Of a stretch of 64,000 nt of DNA, positions 23,521 through 31,246 are shown piece by piece. The notes under the pieces were generated by a model, which searched no databases, had not been told where the DNA came from, and saw only the letters and a program-made list of their open reading frames with translations. Source of the stretch: Rubricoccus sp038746605 (GTDB lineage Bacteria; Bacteroidota; Rhodothermia; Rhodothermales; Rubricoccaceae); contig JBCDKM010000023.1 of the NCBI GenBank assembly GCA_038746605.1, forward strand, positions 1 through 64,000. The letters are read 5' to 3'. The position numbers and the translations under genes were made by a program. Each line of letters opens with the position of its first letter. The first letter of the stretch is position 1.

Positions 23521-25239
23521 ATGCGTCTCCCTCTTCTTTTCGCTGGCTTGCTCCTGGCGGGCAGCGCCTTCGCCCAGCCCCGCGTCGCGACCTCCTCGCC
23601 TACCTCGGGGGCTGTGAGCATCGCCCCGGACGCGGACATCGTGCTCACCTTCGACCGGCCTCTGGACCGCGCCACCGTCACGGACGCCTCCGTGCGGGTC
23701 TTCGGCCGATGGTCCGGTCCCATCACGAGCACCCTCCAGTTGGAGAACGGGCGTCGCCAGCTTCGCGTCACACCGGACCGACCGTTAATGGCGGGCGAGG
23801 CCGTCACGGTGTCCCTCTCGCGACAGCTAGCCGCCGGTGCAGCCAGCATGGAGGCAGCCTACACGCTCCAGTTCTGGGTCGCCTCGCAGTCCAGCGTGGA
23901 CGCGTTCGTCGTCGGTGACTGGATCCCCGTGCGGCTACCGGGGGAGAGCAACATCATCAGCTACGGCGCCTACGCAGGGGACCTTGACGGGGACGGCGAC
24001 TCCGACCTCGCGGTGCCCAACGAGATCCCCGCCGATGTCCGCGTTTTCCTCAACGACGGCACCGGGACCTATGGCGCCTTCGAGGTTCACGCCCTCCCCA
24101 ACGGGGACTGGCCGAGCCCGAGCGAGGGCGCCGACTTCAACCACGACGGCCGGACCGACATCGTCGTGGGCAACGGGCGAAACGAGATGATGAGCGTCCT
24201 CCTGGGCGACGGCGCGGGCGATTTCACCTCCATCGTCTCCTACCCGACCACAGGCGACAACGTGCGCGGCCTCGCCGTCCTCGACGCTGACGGGGATGGC
24301 CACGATGACGTCGTGACCTCCAACCGGAACAGTGGCAACCTCTCGCTCTTCCTCGGACGCGGCGACGGCAGCTTCGATGCCCCGACGACGATGGAGCCCG
24401 GTGCCCAGGGCGAGACGGCCCTCGCGCCTGGCGATGCCAACGGCGACGGCATCCTGGACCTCTTCGTCGGGGCCTACAACTCCAACGAGATCCTCCTGAT
24501 GCTCGGCGACGGACAAGGCGGGTTCACGCTCTCGGACCGCTTGGGGGTCAACGGCTCGGTCTGGATGCTCGCCTCTGGCGACCTCGACGGCGATGGCCTC
24601 GCGGACGTCGTTTCCGCCAGTTCCTACGCCGACGCTGTGGAAACAGTCTTCAGCGACGGAGACGGCACCCTCACCTATGGCGACCGTCTCCCGTCCGGGC
24701 GCTTCACCATCGCCGTTGACCTCGGCGACCTCGACGGGGACGGCGCGCTGGACATCGTCTCCAGCAACTACATCACGGGCGATTTCGCGATCTACCGAGG
24801 CAACGGATCCGGCCAGTTCACCGAGATCCAGCGCGTCGCCATCGAAGGCGCAGGGTCCTGCGCGGTCCTCCACGACCGTGACGGAGACGGCGTGCTGGAC
24901 ATCACGGGCATCGATGAGCGCAACGACCGGATCTACTTCCTGGAGCGCGTCACGACTTCCACCGAGGCGACGAGGGACGTCCCTCGTCGCCTCTCGGTCC
25001 TCGGCCCCAATCCGACGACCGGTAGTAGCACGCGGCTTCGCGTCCGCCTGCCCGAGGTCCAATTCGCCCGCGTGCGGGTCTTCGACGCGCTCGGCCGCGA
25101 GGTGACCCGGCTCCATGACGGCCCCGCGCTCTCGGAGGACATGATCTGGAACGCACGCGATACCGCACCTGGCGTCTACCTCGTCCGCCTCGACGTAGCC
25201 GACGGAGGTACCGAGACAGTTCGGATCGTGCGAGGCTAG
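23521..25239 (+). CDS. Secreted FG-GAP/VCBS repeat protein with type IX secretion sorting domain
   Basis: The product is 572 residues. The signal peptide is followed by an N-terminal Ig-like domain (bacterial Ig_5 type: ATSSPTSGAVSIAPDADIVLTF) and about seven FG-GAP/VCBS repeats with calcium-binding DxDGDGxxD loops (GDLDGDGDSDLAV, DADGDGHDDVVT and more), predicting a beta-propeller. The C-terminal 85 residues (LSVLGPNPTTGSSTRLRV ... GVYLVRLDVADGG) match the T9SS type A sorting domain, so the protein is exported through the type IX system to the cell surface. The ATG at 23521 begins the signal peptide. The binding partner is unknown. Confidence 0.85.
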   Translation: MRLPLLFAGLLLAGSAFAQPRVATSSPTSGAVSIAPDADIVLTFDRPLDRATVTDASVRVFGRWSGPITSTLQLENGRRQLRVTPDRPLMAGEAVTVSLSRQLAAGAASMEAAYTLQFWVASQSSVDAFVVGDWIPVRLPGESNIISYGAYAGDLDGDGDSDLAVPNEIPADVRVFLNDGTGTYGAFEVHALPNGDWPSPSEGADFNHDGRTDIVVGNGRNEMMSVLLGDGAGDFTSIVSYPTTGDNVRGLAVLDADGDGHDDVVTSNRNSGNLSLFLGRGDGSFDAPTTMEPGAQGETALAPGDANGDGILDLFVGAYNSNEILLMLGDGQGGFTLSDRLGVNGSVWMLASGDLDGDGLADVVSASSYADAVETVFSDGDGTLTYGDRLPSGRFTIAVDLGDLDGDGALDIVSSNYITGDFAIYRGNGSGQFTEIQRVAIEGAGSCAVLHDRDGDGVLDITGIDERNDRIYFLERVTTSTEATRDVPRRLSVLGPNPTTGSSTRLRVRLPEVQFARVRVFDALGREVTRLHDGPALSEDMIWNARDTAPGVYLVRLDVADGGTETVRIVRG

Positions 25240-25260
25240 CCGCGATCCCGGCGCGAGGCG

Positions 25261-25268
25261 TAGTCTCC
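25261..25268 (+). promoter_or_regulatory. Candidate -7 box TAGTCTCC
   Basis: Starts 28 nt before the ATG of the lipoprotein at 25289. Confidence 0.35.
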
Positions 25269-25288
25269 GGCAAACCTGCCCGGATACC

Positions 25289-26095
25289 ATGCGCCACGCC
25301 GTCGCCTTCTCGCTTCTCCTCGCTCTCGCTGCATGCAGTACGCCGCCCTCTGGCGGCGACGGCCCGCCTGCTCTCCTCGATCTCTGGACCGGGCTCGACG
25401 CGGGCGCCGAGGCGGCCGGAGCGGAGTACCAGTCCGAGACCTGTAGTGAACGCTTCGGGACGTACTTCGCGGACTTTGGCGTTCGAGGGCTCGCGTGCGT
25501 CGCGGAGGCCGCCGTCCCCCTCGGGCAGGCTCTCGCGCGGTACGACGGCGAGGTCTTCGCGAGCGGCCCCCACCGGCACGTCGGGGGCACGCTGTCACTG
25601 GACCTCCTGAGCGACGACTTCGCGCACTACGACGCGGACTTCGTCACCTGGGCCGCAGAGAACGCCATCGTGGGTGCGGACGACCCGGCGGTGCGCGCCC
25701 TCGCGCAGCCCATCTACAACCGCCACCTCCGTCGGCTCGCGCGAGCCTTCTGGCTGGTCCATCAAGACCTCGCGGCCGATGGCTTCCCACGCAACGCACC
25801 GGCGGGCATGACGCAGGCATACGCGACCTACCTGGAGACCGGCACCGTTCCCGAGAGCGCGAGCGAGCCCTACTACCCCGGCTTCTCCATGACCGCCTTC
25901 AGCGACCGCAACGAGGCCATCGCGGAACGACTGGCGGGAGCAGGCCGCGCGGAGTACTATTCGGCGCTCTACGAGGCCAACACAGCGGTCGGGTTCTGGC
26001 TGCGCCGCCGCGCCGATGGCACCGCCGGTGCCTTTCGTGACGCACTCCGCACGCTCCTCTCGACGTACGACGCCGACTGGCTCGGCCGGGCGTAG
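25289..26095 (+). CDS. Lipoprotein of unknown function
   Basis: The product is 268 residues. The signal MRHAVAFSLLLALAAC ends in a lipobox (LAAC). The mature protein is mostly helical and contains CSERFGTYFADFGVRGLACV with two Cys that could pair. I do not recognise the family. It stands on the same strand as its neighbours, 49 bp after the T9SS protein gene, but has its own candidate promoter. Confidence 0.6.
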   Translation: MRHAVAFSLLLALAACSTPPSGGDGPPALLDLWTGLDAGAEAAGAEYQSETCSERFGTYFADFGVRGLACVAEAAVPLGQALARYDGEVFASGPHRHVGGTLSLDLLSDDFAHYDADFVTWAAENAIVGADDPAVRALAQPIYNRHLRRLARAFWLVHQDLAADGFPRNAPAGMTQAYATYLETGTVPESASEPYYPGFSMTAFSDRNEAIAERLAGAGRAEYYSALYEANTAVGFWLRRRADGTAGAFRDALRTLLSTYDADWLGRA

Positions 26096-26207
26096 GACGG
26101 ACCACGACGCGTTAAGTCCGTGCGAACTGACGCACAGGTCGGACGGGCGATGGAATCGATGAGAGGGGGATGTTCGTTGACTGTACGGACACCCCACCAC
26201 CCCCACC

Positions 26208-26921
26208 ATGCGTCGTCTCCTTCTCCTCGCAGTGCCGCTGGCACTCCTCGCTTTCACGCCCCGCACCGACTTCATCGTCGCCGCCTTCTCGGGCATGCAG
26301 TCTGGAGGCGAGATCACGGGCTGGCAGACGCTTTCCCTCGGCGACGCCGATCCGACGCAATACTCCCTCGTCACAGATGGGGGTGAGGTCGTCGTCAAGG
26401 CCGAGGCCGACGACTCCGCCTCGGGTCTCATCCGACGCGTGGAGGCCAACCCTGCCGAGTTTCCCGTCATGGAATGGCGCTGGAAGGTGGAGGGGGTCAT
26501 TCCCGGCGGCGATGTCCGCCGCAAGCGAGGCGACGATTACCCGGCCCGCATCTACGTCACCTTCGACTACGACCCGTCGGACCTTTCCTTCGGCGATCGC
26601 CTCAAGTACCGCGCGCTCCGCGCCCTCGGCTACGACGAGATCCCGGTTCGCGCGCTGAACTACATCTGGGCGAACAAGCCCGGCGAGACCGAGATCGTTC
26701 CGAACGCCTACACGGACTGGGTCCAGATGGTGCCGGTCGCGAGCGGGCCTGCCGGGACGGGAGAGTGGCAGACCGTCCGCCGCAACATTCTGGAAGACTA
26801 CCGCGAGGCCTTCGGTGAGGAACCGCCCGCCATCAACGGCATCGCCATTATGACCGACGCGGACAACACGGGCAACGCCGCCACGGCCTACTTCGGAGAC
26901 ATCTCCCTGACGACGCCGTAA
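26208..26921 (+). CDS. DUF3047 family secreted protein
   Basis: The product is 237 residues. A signal peptide (MRRLLLLAVPLALLAFTP) precedes a beta-sandwich of the DUF3047 type. The diagnostic stretches are MEWRWKVEGVIPGGDVRRKRGDDYPARIYVTF and LNYIWANKPGETEIVPNAYTD, with VQMVPVASG and the final IAIMTDADNTGNAATAYFGDI. The family has a jelly-roll fold and no known activity; it may bind a ligand in the periplasm. Confidence 0.82.
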   Translation: MRRLLLLAVPLALLAFTPRTDFIVAAFSGMQSGGEITGWQTLSLGDADPTQYSLVTDGGEVVVKAEADDSASGLIRRVEANPAEFPVMEWRWKVEGVIPGGDVRRKRGDDYPARIYVTFDYDPSDLSFGDRLKYRALRALGYDEIPVRALNYIWANKPGETEIVPNAYTDWVQMVPVASGPAGTGEWQTVRRNILEDYREAFGEEPPAINGIAIMTDADNTGNAATAYFGDISLTTP

Positions 26922-26940
26922 CGTCGTCGCGCCTCCGGGC

Positions 26941-26976
26941 ACACGCCCCGCCGGTCCTATGGCTGGCGGGGCGTGT
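26941..26976 (+). terminator. Intrinsic terminator after the DUF3047 gene
   Basis: ACACGCCCCGCC pairs perfectly with GGCGGGGCGTGT around a 12-nt loop, followed by TTGTGA. Confidence 0.75.
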
Positions 26977-27018
26977 TTGTGATCGTCGGATCCATCGCGC
27001 GTGCATGAGGAGCGGGTC

Positions 27019-27026
27019 TAGCTTCC
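27019..27026 (+). promoter_or_regulatory. Candidate -7 box TAGCTTCC
   Basis: Starts 29 nt before the ATG of the membrane protein at 27048. Confidence 0.4.
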
Positions 27027-27047
27027 GGCAGCCCCACTCTGCTTCCC

Positions 27048-27500
27048 ATGCACGCTACCCTCCGCGACGCCGCCATCGGCGCCCTCATCGGTTCCCTCGC
27101 CGTCATCGGCACGTTCGGCCTACTCGTCGTCGTCGGGCTCGTCCGCGTAGCACCCTGGGTGCAGATGTGGAATCACTTCATGGGCGGCACCGCGGAGGAG
27201 TGGCTGATCCCGGCGCTCGTCGGCGGGCTGCTCTTTCTCGTGATCGGCGTCCTCTGGGGGCTGCCGTTCTACCGCATCGAGGAGCCCTCCACGTTCAAGG
27301 GCGTCATCTACGGAGTCCTGCCGACACTCTGGGCGTGGACCGGAATGCCCCTTCTGATGGACCGACCGCCGCTCGGCAACCTGGACCCCATCGCGGTGAT
27401 GCTCCCCGTACTGATGAACTGCATCATCTGGGGTAGCATCCTCGGCTGGTGGTGCGAGCGTGCCGTGTTCGGTGGCAATAGCGCCTCCGTGTACTACTGA
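27048..27500 (+). CDS. Inner-membrane protein of unknown function, four predicted helices
   Basis: The product is 150 residues. Four hydrophobic segments are visible: about 7-32, 50-72, 84-101 and 115-136. The family is not recognised. A short soluble loop (YRIEEPSTFKGVIYG) separates the second and third helices. No charged pore or catalytic residues stand out. It has its own candidate promoter and lies alone. Confidence 0.6.
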   Translation: MHATLRDAAIGALIGSLAVIGTFGLLVVVGLVRVAPWVQMWNHFMGGTAEEWLIPALVGGLLFLVIGVLWGLPFYRIEEPSTFKGVIYGVLPTLWAWTGMPLLMDRPPLGNLDPIAVMLPVLMNCIIWGSILGWWCERAVFGGNSASVYY

Positions 27501-27637
27501 CGGGGTACCACGGGGGGACATCGGCTCTCACCACCTCGGCGCAGAGATCGGATGGGCCTGCGGGTATGCTAAATGTCAGGTCGAGGCAGGATTCAGCTGC
27601 TGGCCTTCCTTCGCGAGCATGAACGAGCATGCCACCT

Positions 27638-28144
27638 CTACACCACATGGGTCCCGACTGTTAGATCGTGCACGCTCCGGCGACCTTGCGAGCGCCATGC
27701 CACGGCTAGGTATGAAAACGAGAGCACGTATGCCACACCGATCCCACCCCAACTGGCGGGCGGGAACTCCCCCATTGCAGGAGGCAAGAGAAAGGCAGAA
27801 ACGTGAGTCAATTCCCATGGCACCATCTTCACGGCCGTGCGCCCGAAAGCACGCGCCAGCCCCACTGGGGCACCGCCACGCGTGGTGGTCCGTAGACGAA
27901 ACACGCGCTTGCCGAGCGTTGCTCCGCGCGCAGAGGCATCGAGAATGGTGAAGTATGCCCATACAGGCACCGAGAAGTTAAGCATCAGTGCCAGGTAGAT
28001 TGACTGCGGAGTACTGCCTGGCTCGACACCGAGAATCCACTGCACGCCGCCACCCAACGGAGCTAAAACCGAAAATAGAACGACAATGTCGAGTAGGTAG
28101 GCGCCGATTCGGCGGAGGAAGACGGGGCGGTTGGGCGACAGCAT
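27638..28144 (-). CDS. RDD family membrane protein
   Basis: The product is 168 residues with the RDD signature: RRIGAYLLDIVVLF in the first helix (Arg, then Asp), LDASARGATLGKRVFRLR between helices and the C-terminal RRSVHDLTVGTHVV. RDD proteins are small inner-membrane proteins, some linked to ion or Na+/H+ transport. This gene and the surrounding 27.5-28.2 kb look less GC-biased at third codon positions than neighbours, which may mark acquisition. Confidence 0.8.
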   Translation of the reverse strand: MLSPNRPVFLRRIGAYLLDIVVLFSVLAPLGGGVQWILGVEPGSTPQSIYLALMLNFSVPVWAYFTILDASARGATLGKRVFRLRTTTRGGAPVGLARAFGRTAVKMVPWELTHVSAFLLPPAMGEFPPASWGGIGVAYVLSFSYLAVAWRSQGRRSVHDLTVGTHVV

Positions 28145-28271
28145 GCGGTTCGGGGCGGGTCTGGTTCATGCGGACCCGAGGCCGTCGAGTTGCATGAACT
28201 CACCTGGCGGCAAAACCCCGCGAGAGCCCACATCGGCACAGAACAACGCCCTACCCTCCATCGAGAACCCC

Positions 28272-29348
28272 TCAGCTATCCGTCGGCGGCGTCCAGCGGA
28301 GGACCGTCAGTTGGCCTTGCTGGTCACCGCCGTAGACGTAGCCCCCGGGCGAGGGCAGCGTCGCGCCCCAGTTTCCATCCATGCGGACCTCGTCGTGCTT
28401 CGGGTAGGTGTCGTGATGCGCCACCTCGCGCGGGTTGGTGGGGTCGGAAATGTCCAGGACGTAGAGACCGGCCGTGTAGTGCGAGAGGAAGGCGAAGGGC
28501 CCCTGGATGTGCACGTTGTGCGCGATGCGGTTCGCGCCGAGCCACTCGCCGAGCATCTCAGGGTTTTCCAAGTCCGAGATGTCCCACATCTTGACCGTTT
28601 TGTCGGCGGTCTCCTCCGTGGTGAGCATGAAGCGGTCGTCATCGGACGGCCAGACGTTGTGGACGTAGCCCGCGTCTGGAATCTGAATGCGGCTGAGGAG
28701 TGTCGGCGTGGAGGGGTCCGTGGTATCCCAGATGGAAATGAACGGCTGGCGCCCCTCCGCGATGTACGCCCGTCCGTTCCGCGCGAAGACATCGTGCGAG
28801 TCTCCGACCTCGATGGTAGAAACCACCTCGGGTGCGATGGGATCGGCGAGGGAAAGCACGAGGATGGAGCTTCCGTCCGAGTTGAGCACGTACGCGTGCC
28901 CCGTCACAGTGTCGATGGAGAGGTTGTGGCTGGAGACCAGCGCGTCGTCTGGCCCTCGGATCACGGCGACTTCCTCGGCGCTCTCGGGCAAGTTGGAGAG
29001 GTCGATGACTTGGAGTCCTTCGTTGGGTCCGTACGCCTCGGTGACGACGTAGGCGTAGTCGCCGTACGTCTTGATGTCTCGCCAGTAGGCGCGGGCGCGC
29101 TCCGTCGGACCCGGCACGCTCGCGACCACCTCCAGCGAGGGCACGGCCACGATGCTGACCCCGTTCAGTTCGCCCATGATGGCGTACTCGGATCCGTCCG
29201 GCGCGACGTACGGCCAGACATCGGTGCCGCCCACCTCGGTGGAGTCGTTGACGATGGCAGGCATCGGCACCGTACCGATGAGTTCCAGCGTCTGGGCGTG
29301 CGCGAGGGGTACGAGAACGAGGAGGGCGAGAAGCGGGAGATAGCGCAT
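28272..29348 (-). CDS. Secreted LVIVD-repeat protein (choice-of-anchor B family), copy 1
   Basis: The product is 358 residues from the ATG at 29348, where the signal peptide MRYLPLLALLVLVPLAHAQ begins. The mature part is a beta-propeller of LVIVD-type repeats (GLQVIDLSNLP, GLYVLDISDP, SILVLSLADP), with the choice-of-anchor B hallmark DVWPYVAPDGSEYAIMG near its start and SHNLSIDTVTGHAYVLNSDG in the middle. Such proteins are extracellular with no known reaction. There is no T9SS tail here. It is a tandem paralogue of the gene at 29582-30697. Confidence 0.82.
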   Translation of the reverse strand: MRYLPLLALLVLVPLAHAQTLELIGTVPMPAIVNDSTEVGGTDVWPYVAPDGSEYAIMGELNGVSIVAVPSLEVVASVPGPTERARAYWRDIKTYGDYAYVVTEAYGPNEGLQVIDLSNLPESAEEVAVIRGPDDALVSSHNLSIDTVTGHAYVLNSDGSSILVLSLADPIAPEVVSTIEVGDSHDVFARNGRAYIAEGRQPFISIWDTTDPSTPTLLSRIQIPDAGYVHNVWPSDDDRFMLTTEETADKTVKMWDISDLENPEMLGEWLGANRIAHNVHIQGPFAFLSHYTAGLYVLDISDPTNPREVAHHDTYPKHDEVRMDGNWGATLPSPGGYVYGGDQQGQLTVLRWTPPTDS

Positions 29349-29371
29349 AGTGGTCGCGAGAGGGTCACGCC

Positions 29372-29379
29372 CTACGATA
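29372..29379 (-). promoter_or_regulatory. Candidate -7 box TATCGTAG
   Basis: Read on the minus strand it starts 31 nt before the ATG at 29348. Confidence 0.35.
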
Positions 29380-29474
29380 CTGCGGCGAGAGGCTCCGCGC
29401 GAGTCCAGTCGTCCACCGCGCCCCCATCGGGGCACGCGAATCGCGAATGCTTGGGGTCGGCCAAGAGTCCTCTA

Positions 29475-29509
29475 CCGCCTCGGAGGGGCCCACGCGGAGA
29501 CCGAGGCGG
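29475..29509. repeat. Palindrome family member with an expanded centre
   Basis: CCGCCTCGG and CCGAGGCGG are intact, but 17 bp separate them instead of 2. It lies between the two LVIVD genes. Confidence 0.75.
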
Positions 29510-29581
29510 ACGGGGTGAAACCGCAAGCCGCCGCCCACCCGGAGGCGAGCGGCGGCTCAGACGGTCGGCAGATGCGTCGAG

Positions 29582-30697
29582 TTAGCTATCGACGCCCGTA
29601 GGATCCCACTTGAGGACGGTCAACGTGCCTTCGAGGTCACTCGCGAAGACGTGGCCGCCGGCCGTGGGCAGCGAGGCCCCCCAGTTGCCGTTGAAGTTGG
29701 CGTCGTCGTTCTCCGGGTGCGTGTCGAAGCGCGCGATCTCGACCGGGTTCAGGATGTCCGTGATGTCCACCATCGAGAGGCCGGAGGAGTAATGCGAGAT
29801 GATCGCGAGGTCCCCCTGGATGTGCACGTTGTGCGCCAGGTTGCTCTCGCCGAGCCACTCCGCGACCAGCTCCGGGTTCTCGAGGTCCTCGATGTTCCAG
29901 ACCTTGACCGTCTTGTTCGCGGTCTCCTCGGTCGTCATGATGTGACGGCCGTCGTCGGTCGGCCAGACGTTGTGCACGTAGCCCGGATCCGGGAAGACGA
30001 TGTCGCCCTTCACCTCCGGCGTGCGGGGGTTGGTCACATCCCACACGGAGATCTTCGGCGAGCGCCCCTCGGCGACGTAGAGCGTGCCGTTGAGCGCGTA
30101 CACGTCGTGGGAATCCGGCACGTCTACCGTGCCCACCTCGACGGGCATCATCGGGTTGGAAAGATCCAGGCCGACGATCTGCGTGCCGTCCGAGTTGAGC
30201 ACCCAGGCGTGGCCAGTGCGCGTGTCGATGGAGAGGTTGTGCGAGGAGACGAGGCGGTCGTTGATGCCGCGGACGCTGGTCACGTGCTCTGCGCTGTGCG
30301 GCAGACCGCGCAGGTCGATCACCTGGAGGCCCTCGTTGGGCCCGTAAGCTTCAGCGGTCACGTACGCGAAGGAGCCGTACGTCTTGATATCGCGCCAGTA
30401 GAAGAACGCGTTTTCGGTCGGCCCCTCAATGGTCGCGACGACCTCCAGCGAGGGAACAGCCACGATAGCGATGCCTTCGAGCGTGCCCATGATGGCATAC
30501 TCGGAGCCGTCTGGCGCGGTGTAGGCCCACACGTCGGATCCACCGACGCGGTCTGGGAACATGGCGTTGTTGTCTTCCCCGACGCCCGGGCGAGGCTTGG
30601 AGGGAAGCTCCACGGTGCCGATCAGCTCCAGCGACTGCGCGCTGGCGAGCGGCGCCACCAGGGCGACGAGGAGGAAGGCGGTGAGGAAGCGGGTCAT
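29582..30697 (-). CDS. Secreted LVIVD-repeat protein (choice-of-anchor B family), copy 2
   Basis: The product is 371 residues. The signal peptide MTRFLTAFLLVALVAPLASAQ starts at 30697. It carries the same architecture as the downstream copy: DVWAYTAPDGSEYAIMG, SHNLSIDTRTGHAWVLNSDG, DSHDVYALNGTLYVAEG and GYVHNVWPTDDGRHIMTTEETANKTVKVW. Compared with its paralogue it has an extra N-terminal insert (SKPRPGVGEDNNAMFPDR). A perfect TAGATTTG box lies 32 nt upstream. The two genes arose by tandem duplication. Confidence 0.82.
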   Translation of the reverse strand: MTRFLTAFLLVALVAPLASAQSLELIGTVELPSKPRPGVGEDNNAMFPDRVGGSDVWAYTAPDGSEYAIMGTLEGIAIVAVPSLEVVATIEGPTENAFFYWRDIKTYGSFAYVTAEAYGPNEGLQVIDLRGLPHSAEHVTSVRGINDRLVSSHNLSIDTRTGHAWVLNSDGTQIVGLDLSNPMMPVEVGTVDVPDSHDVYALNGTLYVAEGRSPKISVWDVTNPRTPEVKGDIVFPDPGYVHNVWPTDDGRHIMTTEETANKTVKVWNIEDLENPELVAEWLGESNLAHNVHIQGDLAIISHYSSGLSMVDITDILNPVEIARFDTHPENDDANFNGNWGASLPTAGGHVFASDLEGTLTVLKWDPTGVDS

Positions 30698-30721
30698 GAT
30701 CGGGAGGGGGCGGGAGGTACC

Positions 30722-30729
30722 CAAATCTA
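30722..30729 (-). promoter_or_regulatory. -7 box TAGATTTG (exact Bacteroidota TAnnTTTG)
   Basis: Read on the minus strand it starts 32 nt before the ATG at 30697. A GTTTCC element lies roughly 20 nt further upstream, a plausible -33 box. Confidence 0.6.
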
Positions 30730-30836
30730 GGTCATGCCCGAGGGGAAACGGTAGGACGCCCGGTCATTGGTCCTCGCGAGGCTTCAGAAGAGGTGGGCGT
30801 CGTCTTTGCTCCCGCTCCACACGCGAGCATTGATCT

Positions 30837-30879
30837 GCCCTCGGGCAGGTCCCTACCTTCGGTTCCGCCTGCCGAGGGC
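30837..30879. other. Strong hairpin upstream of tRNA-Lys
   Basis: GCCCTCGGGCAGG pairs with CCTGCCGAGGGC (one bulged base). The loop contains TACCTTCG, a possible -7 box about 49 nt before the tRNA. The structure may be a promoter embedded in an inverted repeat or a terminator for upstream transcription. Confidence 0.45.
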
Positions 30880-30902
30880 ACGGCCTCCGTCCCTCGCGGT
30901 TG

Positions 30903-30975
30903 GACTCCGTAGCTCAGTTGGCAGAGCAGCTGGCTTTTAACCAGCGGGTCGTAGGTTCGAGCCCTACCGGAGTCA
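30903..30975 (+). tRNA. tRNA-Lys (anticodon UUU)
   Basis: A 73-nt cloverleaf: acceptor GACTCCG/CGGAGTC, D-arm GCTCAGTTGGCAGAGC, anticodon stem CTGGC with loop CTTTTAA (anticodon TTT), T-arm GTAGG-TTCGAGC-CCTAC, discriminator A. CCA is not encoded. Confidence 0.96.
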
Positions 30976-31039
30976 CCCGGCCTCGACACGCCTGCTCGTC
31001 GGAGCCTTGTTCTCAACAGTCGCCCTCGTGGCGAGCCCT

Positions 31040-31123
31040 GCCCGGGTGGTGAAATTGGTAGACACGCCATCTTGAGGGGGTGGTGCGGGCAACCGCGTGC
31101 TGGTTCGAGTCCAGTCCCGGGCA
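31040..31123 (+). tRNA. tRNA-Leu (anticodon GAG)
   Basis: An 84-nt class II tRNA: acceptor GCCCGGG/CCCGGGC, anticodon stem CCATC/GGTGG with loop TTGAGGG (anticodon GAG), a variable arm, T-arm CTGG-TTCGAGT-CCAG, discriminator A. CCA is not encoded. It lies 64 bp after tRNA-Lys and is probably co-transcribed with it. Confidence 0.95.
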
Positions 31124-31126
31124 CTG

Positions 31127-31160
31127 AAGCCGTTCTTCGCGTTGCGAGGGACGGCTTTTT
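31127..31160 (+). terminator. Intrinsic terminator of the tRNA pair
   Basis: AAGCCGTTC and GGGACGGCTT form the stem, followed by a TTTTT run. Confidence 0.85.
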
Positions 31161-31246
31161 CGTTGGGTGCTCCCGCCTCGGCAGTGGGCTACGGCGAGTA
31201 GACCGCCGTACCGTCGGCAGCAAAGGAAGCGCCTCTTCGAGGCATC

